Made by a program: the position numbers and the translations under genes. A stretch of 64,000 nucleotides of DNA from Micromonospora qiuiae (GTDB lineage: Bacteria; Actinomycetota; Actinomycetes; Mycobacteriales; Micromonosporaceae), in assembly GCF_016863555.1 (NCBI RefSeq), contig NZ_BOPC01000003.1, positions 23,601 to 87,600 of the forward strand, read 5' to 3'. The notes under the pieces were generated by a model. The model did no database searches, was not told the origin of the DNA, and saw only the letters and a list, made by a program, of their open reading frames with translations. Below are positions 43,801-51,526 of this stretch, in pieces; positions within the stretch are counted from its first letter, which is position 1; each line of letters begins with the position of its first letter.

Positions 43801-46800
43801 TTGGTGCCGTTCGAGGCATTCACGCTGATGAGTCGGCCGGCCCGGTCGTAGCGCAGGCTGCGCGCCGCAGTGGCGGCCTCCCCACCCGCACCCGTCTCCT
43901 CGATGAGCCGGCCGGCGGCGTCGTACGTCCGCTGCCGGCTGACCCCGCCCGGTTCACTGAGCCGCACCGCGCGACCCGCGGCGTCGTAGCCGACGGTCCA
44001 GGTGCGGTCGGCCGCCGCCGGGTGCGCGGCGGTCGCCGGCTCGATCACCGACTCCGGCAGACCGAGGGTGTTGTACGTGTAGATGGTGGAGTTGCCCCGG
44101 CCGTCGGTGTAGCGGGTGCGGTTGCCGGCCGCGTCGTAGCCGAAGCTGGTGGTGATGGACTTGCCGACGGTCACCGGCTCGATCTGCTTCACCAGCCGGC
44201 TGGCGGCGTCGTACTCGTACCGGGTGACCGTGTCGTACGGGTCCTTCGACGAGGTCAGGTTGCCGGCCGCGTCGTACCCGTAGGTCTGGGTGCGCAGCAC
44301 CGTGCCGTCGGGGTCGAGGTTGGCGTCGCTGACGCGGTCGCCGAACAGGTCGTACCCGACGCGAACCGTGCGGCCGAGCCCGTCCGACGCGCGCACCTGG
44401 CGGCCGGCGTGGTCGTACCCGAACACCATCGCCTCGCCGGTGGGGGCGGTGCTGCGGATGACGTCGCCCACGGTGTCGTAGGCGTTGACGGTCGTGGCAC
44501 CCGACGGCGACACCACCGAGGTGAGGTTGCCCTGGTCGTCGTAGGACATCCGGGTGACGAGGTTCTTCGGCACCGGATGCCGTTCGATGCGGGTCTGGGT
44601 GACCGCGCGGTCCAGGTCGTCGTAGGTGGACTCGATGACGGCGCCGGTCGGGTCGGTGACCGAGAGCACCTCACCGGTACGGGTGTAGGTGTACCGGATG
44701 ATCGCCCGGTCGTCGTCGGTCGACGCCGGCTCGTCCCGGGTGACCAGGCGGTTGAGCTGGTCGTAGCCGAGCCGGGTGGTGCCGCTCGCGTCGATCTGCT
44801 CGACGACGTTGCCCAGCCCGTCGTAGCGGCTGCGGGTCTCCGGCGTGATCAGCTCGCTCACGCCGGGCGGCAGGTAGGACGGGGCGACGCCGCGCACCGG
44901 GCGACCGAGCTTGTCGTACTCGGTCCGGGAGATCTGCCCCCGTGGATCCCGGACGGCGACCTGCTCGCCGAAGACGTTGTAGCTGATCGCGATCTCGGGC
45001 CGGACCGTGGCCGGCGCGTCACCGTTGCTCTCCGCCGAGACGGCCGGGCCGGTCGAGCCGACCTGGCGACCGAGTTCGTCGTAGCGGTAGGTGGTGGTGA
45101 AGGCCGCCGGGTCGGCGCCGGCGACGTTGCCGCGCGGGTCGGTGACGCTGAGCCGCAGACCACGCTGGTCGTACGTGTAGCTGGTGGTGCGAATCTCGCT
45201 GCCGGCGAGGACCCGCTCGGTGCGCAGGTTGCCGTCGTTGTCGTAGGTGTAGTCGACCGTCTCGTTGAGAGCCGCGACAGGCCACGGCACGTTCGACGCC
45301 TTACCGGCACGGGTGGTTCGACGGACGTTGCCGTTGCCGTCGTAGGCCATGGTGGTGGTCCGGTTCAGCCCGGCCGGGTCCTCCACGCTGGTGAGCAGCT
45401 TGCCGGCACCGTCGTAGGTGAACTGGGTGGTCCGGGTGCCGTTGGCCTCGACCTTGTGGGTGAGGTTGCCGGCGGCGTCGTACGTCCGCTCCTCGACGAC
45501 GTAGTCACGCCTGGTGCCGTCCGGGTTCCGGAACCCCTTCATCGTGATCTTGTGCACGAGATCGTCGCGGTAGTAGGTGTACTCCAGGCGTCGGCCCATG
45601 GCGTCGGTGTCGCTGGCCAATCGGCCGGCGAAGTCGTACGAGTAGGAGTGCAGGACCAGGTAGTCGCCGGTGCCGGTGCCCGGGGCGCCCTCGGGGTCGC
45701 TGCGCCAGTCCCGCAGCCGCACCTCGGCGATCTTGTTCTGCGCGGTGTACGCCCAGTCGTACCGGTTGTCATTGGCGTCGACCATCGACGTCCGGTTGCC
45801 GAACCGGTCGTAGCCGTAGGTGGTCTCGTTGCCCTCCGCGTCGATCACCTTGACCGGCCGGTTGTGCTCGTCGTACTCGGTGGTGGTGACCCGCTCCGGA
45901 TCGTCGCCGAGCAGGTCGGACTCGGTGACCTTGATGACGTTGCCGTCGGCGTCGTAGTCGTTGGTGGTCCGCCCCTGATGCCGGGCACCCGAGATCGCCT
46001 CGATGGTCACCGGGCCGGTCACCGTCTTCACCCGGGAGTGCTCGTCGTAGGTGTAGGTGATGGTGACGCCCGCGGGGTAGGTGTCCGAGACGACCTTTTC
46101 GGTGAGTCGGCGGCCGAGCGCGTCGTAGGTGTACTCGGTGACCAGGCCACCGGGCTCGGTGACCCGGGCCAGGTCACCGTTGCCGTAGTAGGCGTAGCCG
46201 GTGACCTTGCCCTCGCCGTCGGTGCTGCTGCGCAGCAGGCCGGCGGGCTGGATCCCGCCGCCGACCGCCGCCTCCCCGCCGATGGTGTACGCGTGCAGGA
46301 CCAGGCTGCCGTCCGGGCTGGTCTGCCTGGTCAGTTGCCCGTCGATGCCGTACTCGTGGCTCGTGCGGTACCGGTTGTCGGTGGGGCCGCTCGACCGGCC
46401 GTCGCGGACTTCGACGGCCAGGTCGACCCGGGGGTCGAGCGGGTCGGTGATGCTGGCCGAGTAGGTGTAGTAGCTGGTGTGGCACTGGGTGGCGGTACGA
46501 CAGGTCTTGCGGGTCGCCATCCGGCCCCGACTGTCGTAGGTCATCTCCACCGAGTCGCCGTTCTCGTTGGTGACCTTGGACTGGTAGCCGTCCTGGTCGT
46601 ACGAGTAGGTGCGGATCGCCATCCCGTCGAGCGGGTGCAGCACGAAGACCGGGCCGCCGGAGTTGCCGGGGATGATGGTGCAGAACGCGGGATCGTTCGG
46701 GTCCGGCTGCGTGCAGGTCTCGGTCGGCGGCGGGGTGGGCGGGGTGGTCGGCTCCCCCGGCCGGTCCTCCGGCCGGGTCTCCAGACCCAGTGGGGTGCCG

Positions 46801-49800
46801 GAGCGCAGCAGCCGCCCGGCGAGCGCGTCGTACTCGTACAGGTGCGGGCGGTTGGCCGGGTCCAGCACCTGGATGCTGCGCCGCAGGTCGTCGTCGCCGC
46901 CGTAGATGGTCGGCAGGCCGATCTTCCAGGTGCCGCCGTCCTCGTCGGTGTACTCCTTGACCCGGTCGGTCGCCGTGTCGTAGACGGTCTCGCTGGCAAC
47001 CCGCCCGCTGGGCAGCGTGACTTTCGTGAGCTGCTGCGCGGCTGGCTTGGCGTACCGGAAGTGGGCGGCCACGGTCTCCGGGCCGAGTGGCTGCGAGTAG
47101 ACCGCGACCTCGTCGATGACGCCGGCGAAGTACCGCTGCGCGGTGGACCCCCAGCCCGGCCAGGACGTCGGCGAAGTCGCCGAGGCGGCACCGACCTGGT
47201 TGAAGGTCAGCAGCGAGTGCTCGATGGTCTGCCCGGTCCGCTCGCCGACCTTGACGCCGTCGAGGTACATGGTCTGGGTGTTGCCCATCGCGGCGAGCAC
47301 GACGTGGTGCCACTTGTTGTCGTTGACGGCGACGGTGGAGGTGATGGGCGCGATGCTGCCCCCGGCGAACTGGCCGCGCAGCCGGCCGTCGGTGCCGGTG
47401 TAGAGGATCGGGACGCCGCTGGTGGCGGCGGTGCCCACGGCCTTGTCCTGGTAGCCGATCAGCGGGCCGCCGGTCTGGGTCAGACCGATCTTGAACCACA
47501 GTTCGATGCTGGCGTCCCGGCTCTTCTTCACCAGGCCCTTGGGCAGTTCCACATGCGAGGAGGTGCCGTTGAAGGCTGCCGCCGTGTTGTCGGTTCCCTC
47601 GACGACGCCGGGCTGGCCCAGCGTGACGTTCCGGTAGGTGGCGGCGTCCTTGCCGAGGTTGATCGCGACGTCGCTGGCCGCCGCGGTGCCCTCCGTCTCG
47701 CCGAGCCGGTAGTAGGAGTCGGGGCGGGCGTCGAGCACGGCGGTGCGGTAGTGCGAGCCGGCGGCGTACTCGTAGCTGGTGCAGGCGTTGGTGGGCGAGC
47801 AGATCTTGGTGAGCAGGTCGCCGGTGTAGGTGTAGCTCCAGGTCAGTTGGGTGCCGTTGACCGCGTCGGTCTTCACGGCGGTGATCCGGTCGCCGGTCCA
47901 GGTGAAGTGCAGGGCCCGACCGGCGGTGTTGGTCTGGCTGTTGGCGACCTGGGCCCGGGCCAGCTTGCCCGTGTAGATGTCGTAGATCAGCCGTACCGAC
48001 CGCCCCCGCTTGTCGGTGATCTGGGTGAACCTGCCGTTGGAGAACTCGTAGGTCGTGCCGGAGCGGTCGAGCAGCCGCCAGATGGTGCCGCTCACGGTCA
48101 GCCGGGCGACCCGGCCCGACGGCGCCGCGTACGTCCCGTCGGGGTTGCGGCCGAACCGCACCTCCTGCCCGTCCGGGTAGCGGATCACCACGTTGCCGGA
48201 GCCGTCGTTGTCCGGCGTCAGCTTCATGTCGTACCGGCTGGACCAGCCGGCACCGAACACGCCGGAGGTACGCGGGTCGAGGCTGTTGTAGGTGCGCAGC
48301 AGGTTCAACTCCGGTCCCACCGTCACCACGGCGGCGTCGATGGCCGAGGTGGTGTAGTTGCCCACCTGGGCGTCGAACTCCCGGCCGCGCTCCGCCTGCG
48401 GCGCCCCCGCGATGCGCGACAGCAGGTCGGGTTGGGGCACCGAGGTGAGCAGCACCGAGTCCGGCGACCGGACCTCGTTCGCGGTGTCCTTGACGTACGC
48501 CCGCCAGAGGTAGGACTTCTCCCAGGACAGGCGCCCGGCGGGAACCACCCAGGAGGGCCTGTTGAGGTAGCCGGAGTTGGTGCAGTTGGTGGCGGCGCCG
48601 GCGTCGGTGCGGTCGCAGACTTCGAACTTGAACGACAGCGTCGCGCCGGGCGGGGCGTCGGTGTCGACGGCGCGCGCCCACAGCAGCGGTGTCAGGGTGG
48701 GTGCCCGGTACCCGTTGTTCGGGTACAACTCCTGCACCACCGGCGGCACGTCGAAGACCTGCAGGACGATCCGGCCGGGTGGCACCTGGTGGTCGGTGAA
48801 CACCACGCCGCCGGTGCGAACCATGGTGAAGTCCAGGAGGTACGCGCCGGGCTCCAGCCGCTTGACCGTGGCGTCCAAGGTGACCTTGGCGCCGCGGGCG
48901 AGGGTGGCCGGCAGGTTCGCCGCCCGCTGCTGGGTGACCGCCGCGCCGGTGCGCGCGTTGTAGACGCGGTAGGCGAGGTAGTAGTTCGCCGGGGTCCAGT
49001 TCTCGGCACCGAGGTTGGTGACGGTGACCTTCACCTTGCCGTCCTGGTTGCGCAGGACCGGCGGCTCCGGCGTCGGCTTCGGGATCGCGTACCCGGCGTT
49101 GTACGGCGAGTGGGTGACGTAGAGCTTGGGCGGGTTGGCGGTGCCGGTGCCGGCGAACCGCTTCCACGCCGTCGAGTCGGTCGTCGGGGCCCGCAGCGAC
49201 AGGCCGTTGTTGGCCTGCTGGCCGTTGACCCAGCGCTGCACCAGGTTGCGGCCGGCGACGCCGAGGTCGAACATCTCGCTGGCCGCCGGGCAGGCCGACT
49301 TGGACTGACCGAAGGCGATGTAGCCGTGTGCGAAGGACCGGCTGGCCAGCGAGCCACCCACCGACGGTCCGGGGAACGAGTAGCCGTCGCCCGCGCTCCA
49401 CGCCTCGGTGACCGGGTGCACGGTGACCGGACGCGGCTTGCAGGAGGCCGCGTCGTAGTTCACCACCGACAGGGCCACGCCGTGGATGGTGTGGTTGCTG
49501 AGCCCGGCGGTGTCGAACTTGACGTACGCAGCGGCGTTGGCTTCGTTGCCGCTGGCGTTCTTTGCGCGGCCCACCAGCAACGCCTCGCTGCCCGAGGCGG
49601 AGCTGCTGCCGTGCACGTACATGCTGCTGCCCGCGCCGATGCCGGTCACCGGCGGGCCAACCGTGGGGTCGACCTCCACCGGGTAGCGGCGAGTCGGGTC
49701 CGTTAGCCAGGCCCGGTCGATCGTCACACGCAGCGCCGGCTGGCCGCCGGTGTCGACCAGCTCGTAGTGCACGCCGGTGGAGGTGACCGCGGCACGGGTG

Positions 49801-50753
49801 TCGTCACCGGCGTCCACCATGTAGCCGGGCGGAATGACCGCCCGCTGCACGCCGGCCCGGTCGGTCAGCACCACCTGGCCGTCGACGAGCTTCGCGGTCA
49901 GGTCTCGCAGCCGCAACGGAAAGAGGTACGAGGTGGGCGCGGCCGCCGAGTGCAGCACCAGGGTCTCCTTGACCCCGCTGGGACGGGGTTCCAGACGGAG
50001 ATCCACCTCGGGCCGTACGCCCGGATAGGTCACCGCGTCCTCGGCGGCCCGGCCGGCCACCCCGGCCGCGTCGGCGAGGGTGAACCCGAACTCGGCCCCA
50101 CCCTCGAACGTCAGCCGGACCAGCTCATCCGCGTCGGATCGGTCGGCCAGCCACACCCGCGTCGCGTCCGCCGCGTTCTGCCAGCCCGATCCGTCCGGAG
50201 CCCGCACCAGGCCGCTGTCGATGGGAGCCCAACTGCCGTCCGGGCGCCGGTAGTTGACCGGCGCGGAGGAGAGCTCGGTGGTCTGGCTGCCGTCGGCGTT
50301 GTCGTAGACCCGCCGATGGGCACCGCGTTCCGTCGGCCGTTCTCGGCTGGTCTTCCGGTCGAACCCCGTGGCGCTGCTCGTCGGCGCTTTCGCCACCCTC
50401 GCCTCGTTGCGGGGCGGCTTGGCCTCCTGCGCCAGGCGGTGCAGTGGGTAGTGGCCTCGCTCGGTCTTCGGCAGTTCCCGGTTCACCGGCCCCTTGACGG
50501 CGCGGGTGCGTCCGGCGGCCGACCCCCAGTCCTGCTGCGGCCTGGCTCCGGCGGCGACAGCTTTGCGGTCCTCGCCCCGGTGCCCGGAGGGTAACGGCGA
50601 CAGCCCTTCCACCCCGCTGCCGCCGAGGTTGAGGGCCATCACGCCGGCCAGGGTCGCCGCGACGAGCGGACGCACCGCGACCGTGCGCAGCAGGGGCACG
50701 CGCCGCCTCGGCTGTGCAGCCCGATCGAACGTACGCCGAAGACCGAAGGACAT
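40884..50753 (-). CDS. Giant secreted Rhs/YD-repeat polymorphic toxin with Hint domain and C-terminal toxin
   Basis: 3289 residues from the ATG at 50753 (a TTG two codons upstream is less likely). A basic leader and hydrophobic segment (VRPLVAATLAGVMALNLGG) target it for export. Residues ~375-550 form a DNRLRE-like beta domain. RHS/YD repeats run from ~820 to ~2700, interrupted by a LamG/concanavalin-like domain (~1003-1235), and end in the core NRYTYGAGAPLDFDDPDG. Next is a helical, Trp- and Lys-rich linker with a Gly-rich hydrophobic patch. A Hint domain follows at ~3023-3176 (NSFTPETRVLMANGSRKR ... LHTYYVVAGNTPVLVHN). The last ~113 residues are the toxin. The beta-cage would store the toxin, and Hint self-cleavage would free it. 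This is the standard model for the family and has not been shown here. Confidence 0.92.
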   Translation of the reverse strand: MSFGLRRTFDRAAQPRRRVPLLRTVAVRPLVAATLAGVMALNLGGSGVEGLSPLPSGHRGEDRKAVAAGARPQQDWGSAAGRTRAVKGPVNRELPKTERGHYPLHRLAQEAKPPRNEARVAKAPTSSATGFDRKTSRERPTERGAHRRVYDNADGSQTTELSSAPVNYRRPDGSWAPIDSGLVRAPDGSGWQNAADATRVWLADRSDADELVRLTFEGGAEFGFTLADAAGVAGRAAEDAVTYPGVRPEVDLRLEPRPSGVKETLVLHSAAAPTSYLFPLRLRDLTAKLVDGQVVLTDRAGVQRAVIPPGYMVDAGDDTRAAVTSTGVHYELVDTGGQPALRVTIDRAWLTDPTRRYPVEVDPTVGPPVTGIGAGSSMYVHGSSSASGSEALLVGRAKNASGNEANAAAYVKFDTAGLSNHTIHGVALSVVNYDAASCKPRPVTVHPVTEAWSAGDGYSFPGPSVGGSLASRSFAHGYIAFGQSKSACPAASEMFDLGVAGRNLVQRWVNGQQANNGLSLRAPTTDSTAWKRFAGTGTANPPKLYVTHSPYNAGYAIPKPTPEPPVLRNQDGKVKVTVTNLGAENWTPANYYLAYRVYNARTGAAVTQQRAANLPATLARGAKVTLDATVKRLEPGAYLLDFTMVRTGGVVFTDHQVPPGRIVLQVFDVPPVVQELYPNNGYRAPTLTPLLWARAVDTDAPPGATLSFKFEVCDRTDAGAATNCTNSGYLNRPSWVVPAGRLSWEKSYLWRAYVKDTANEVRSPDSVLLTSVPQPDLLSRIAGAPQAERGREFDAQVGNYTTSAIDAAVVTVGPELNLLRTYNSLDPRTSGVFGAGWSSRYDMKLTPDNDGSGNVVIRYPDGQEVRFGRNPDGTYAAPSGRVARLTVSGTIWRLLDRSGTTYEFSNGRFTQITDKRGRSVRLIYDIYTGKLARAQVANSQTNTAGRALHFTWTGDRITAVKTDAVNGTQLTWSYTYTGDLLTKICSPTNACTSYEYAAGSHYRTAVLDARPDSYYRLGETEGTAAASDVAINLGKDAATYRNVTLGQPGVVEGTDNTAAAFNGTSSHVELPKGLVKKSRDASIELWFKIGLTQTGGPLIGYQDKAVGTAATSGVPILYTGTDGRLRGQFAGGSIAPITSTVAVNDNKWHHVVLAAMGNTQTMYLDGVKVGERTGQTIEHSLLTFNQVGAASATSPTSWPGWGSTAQRYFAGVIDEVAVYSQPLGPETVAAHFRYAKPAAQQLTKVTLPSGRVASETVYDTATDRVKEYTDEDGGTWKIGLPTIYGGDDDLRRSIQVLDPANRPHLYEYDALAGRLLRSGTPLGLETRPEDRPGEPTTPPTPPPTETCTQPDPNDPAFCTIIPGNSGGPVFVLHPLDGMAIRTYSYDQDGYQSKVTNENGDSVEMTYDSRGRMATRKTCRTATQCHTSYYTYSASITDPLDPRVDLAVEVRDGRSSGPTDNRYRTSHEYGIDGQLTRQTSPDGSLVLHAYTIGGEAAVGGGIQPAGLLRSSTDGEGKVTGYAYYGNGDLARVTEPGGLVTEYTYDALGRRLTEKVVSDTYPAGVTITYTYDEHSRVKTVTGPVTIEAISGARHQGRTTNDYDADGNVIKVTESDLLGDDPERVTTTEYDEHNRPVKVIDAEGNETTYGYDRFGNRTSMVDANDNRYDWAYTAQNKIAEVRLRDWRSDPEGAPGTGTGDYLVLHSYSYDFAGRLASDTDAMGRRLEYTYYRDDLVHKITMKGFRNPDGTRRDYVVEERTYDAAGNLTHKVEANGTRTTQFTYDGAGKLLTSVEDPAGLNRTTTMAYDGNGNVRRTTRAGKASNVPWPVAALNETVDYTYDNDGNLRTERVLAGSEIRTTSYTYDQRGLRLSVTDPRGNVAGADPAAFTTTYRYDELGRQVGSTGPAVSAESNGDAPATVRPEIAISYNVFGEQVAVRDPRGQISRTEYDKLGRPVRGVAPSYLPPGVSELITPETRSRYDGLGNVVEQIDASGTTRLGYDQLNRLVTRDEPASTDDDRAIIRYTYTRTGEVLSVTDPTGAVIESTYDDLDRAVTQTRIERHPVPKNLVTRMSYDDQGNLTSVVSPSGATTVNAYDTVGDVIRSTAPTGEAMVFGYDHAGRQVRASDGLGRTVRVGYDLFGDRVSDANLDPDGTVLRTQTYGYDAAGNLTSSKDPYDTVTRYEYDAASRLVKQIEPVTVGKSITTSFGYDAAGNRTRYTDGRGNSTIYTYNTLGLPESVIEPATAAHPAAADRTWTVGYDAAGRAVRLSEPGGVSRQRTYDAAGRLIEETGAGGEAATAARSLRYDRAGRLISVNASNGTNTYTWNDRGGLLAAAGPGGAASFSYDDDGLVTQRTDVTGTATFGYVKGRLDSISDSITGQAQKLGYDAAGEVKTVDYGGGRIRTFGYDDFGRLTSDTLRNNAGSTVAQITYGFDLNGHLTSKNTMGTVGAGNNSYEYDKAGRLTAWTGPTGRVEYEWDDSGNRIRAGSKTATFDERNRLLADGDYTYAYTARGTLRSRTSSGLVEEYSFDAFDRLIAAEDQSYAYDGLNRVVSRNGMAFTYAGLGDEVVADGVEHFARGPAGELLATSRGGTERLSLTDAHGDVVAAFDPANTSLTALNDSTAYDPFGKKIGGAGNTGNLGFQGDWTDPDTGQVDMGARWYNPGTGTFTSRDSVTYTGGESILANRYTYGAGAPLDFDDPDGHWPKWARSAGRWVADKWDQGTRYVSHQLNRGAQWLGQQWNSLKSGASRAWNSLANLGKRLWDTGMSAVDKAKNWAGQQIDRVKNKVMEGYQAYRDGRLGDWAKQQARAVAHQIKVKVTQAAKAAQKKLVQFTKLPVVKALTKPLMAAAKVVSAGVKVAASVVAVTAQAIKDPDKFRQNLMLAAAEKLAPLVEGASEMWDKATQFVEDHAAEIAGFAVGAVVGLGCGAAVGWTGVGAVGCGALAGAVGSAVTGYMNGKRGLDLLGTTAIGGLTGALGGALGSIAGQALGAGVRALGGGLRAAGGKAVSAGMGEARSIGRGLLGKGCGSNSFTPETRVLMANGSRKRIDEVKVGDKVIATDPTTGKTAVRAVTALIVGSGNKNLIEITVDTDGDKGDRTGQLTATDKHPFWVASEGRWVDAKDLRPGYVFETADHRPASVVAVRKWTEQQQVHNLTVDELHTYYVVAGNTPVLVHNCGGAIGFADDAVGSAFENMRGGGGHAMRHLIDEGIIPNKGSVASKAAIFQEKLSPVLTSPSKTFDWKIGGTRSRAFAGEVDGRTVVAFVAKEGPYQGNVLSALVPSPENMVKWGLG
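40887..41225 (-). other. C-terminal toxin domain of the Rhs protein
   Basis: The 113 residues after VHNCGG contain GGGGHAMRHLIDEGIIP, a run of basic/Ser residues (KGSVASKAAIFQEKL), TFDWKIGGTRSRAFAGEV and RTVVAFVAKEGPYQGNVLSALVPS. A His near the start, Lys/Arg in the middle and Thr/Ser in late beta-strands recall the BECR-type RNase toxins (barnase-EndoU-colicin E5/D-RelE fold). I could not assign a named toxin family. This is the part of the gene expected to vary between strains. Confidence 0.5.
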
Positions 50754-51113
50754 CGTCAACCCCGGGGTGGTGGGAGGAATGGGCAGGTGACCGGTGTCGG
50801 GCCGAGCGGAGTGTGCCCGCAGAACGTGCCGGTGCGGAAAGACTCGATGAACGCGAAGCGGACGCCTCGGACGTCAATGGTCGACGGCGGCGTCAATTAT
50901 CGGCGGAAGAGACGAATTCAGACGTGTCGGGCAGATCATCGCCGCCCGTGGCCACTCCTGAGCACCAATACGTCAGGTCGCGATTGATACAAGATCCCAC
51001 ACCCCCGTGCGCTGTTCGTCATCAATGCGCCGCTGTACGGTCCCAACACTGGGAGCACCTGTCAAGGCCGCTAACCGCCCACACCGGCCGGTCACGCTTT
51101 CCACCTGGAAACA

Positions 51114-51139
51114 CTACGGAAAGTAGTTAGAATCCGTAG
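51114..51139. promoter_or_regulatory. Inverted repeat CTACGGA-N12-TCCGTAG in the Rhs/propeller divergent region
   Basis: Perfect 7-bp arms with an AT-rich 12-base centre (AAGTAGTTAGAA), which itself contains a TAGTTAGAA promoter-like string. It is placed about 390 bases before the propeller-protein gene and 360 before the Rhs start. A possible operator shared by both. Confidence 0.35.
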
Positions 51140-51339
51140 GTTCTGTCCCTTTAAGCACGGGCAACATCCCTTTTATCCTGTGCCTGATCGGCTCCGCCGG
51201 CACCCCCTTGGCAGGCCGCCGGACGTCGGGCATGATGGGCGCCGGTCGATCCCGCACACCGAACCGAGCGCGCATCATCGCGCTTGCTCGGTAAATGGCG
51301 GCGGCGCAATTCGAACCCTTGGGGAGGGGTACTCAAACG

Positions 51340-51437
51340 TGATCACCAGTGCAGTGAACTGCATGCCGAAAGGCGTTTCACGGCCCGCTGCATCCAGGCC
51401 AGCCCGGCACGACATTCCGGCGCCATCACAGCGTTGA
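51340..51437 (+). pseudogene. Relic of a second copy of the propeller-protein gene 3' end
   Basis: The frame ends RPARHDIPAPSQR-stop, almost identical to the last residues of the 51527-53566 protein (FTRHDIPAPPQR-stop). At DNA level CCCGGCACGACATTCCGGCG continues as CCA[T/C]CACAGCG[T/C]TGA, and similarity persists past the stop codon (CGCCGA.GGCCGT). This is a decayed paralogue end or a recombination scar. The rest of the paralogue is gone. Confidence 0.65.
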
Positions 51438-51526
51438 GCCCTTCGCCGACGGCCGTCGGCTCCGACAACCACGGCACTCAGCGGCGGGCTGAGGCCAGCT
51501 GACCAGGGGGAGGAATCATTTCCGTC

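Larger units (their letters stand above)
50754..51526. promoter_or_regulatory. 773-bp divergent region between the Rhs toxin and the propeller-protein genes
   Basis: No intact gene is present. From about 50990 to 51180 the DNA is AT-richer than its surroundings and probably holds the promoters of both secreted-protein genes. It includes the inverted repeat at 51114 and the 3' relic at 51340-51437, listed separately. Confidence 0.5.

Noticed and set aside
42033..49706. A 2557-codon open frame on the plus strand, antisense to the Rhs gene
   Set aside because: High GC content leaves few stops in the mirror frame. The protein is a Val/Gly/Arg/Asp-rich string without domains, while the minus strand encodes clear YD repeats.
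51240..51345. A possible tRNA on the minus strand (GGTTCGAATT string)
   Set aside because: The bases around GTTCGAA do not pair as a T-stem, and no acceptor or anticodon stem could be drawn.
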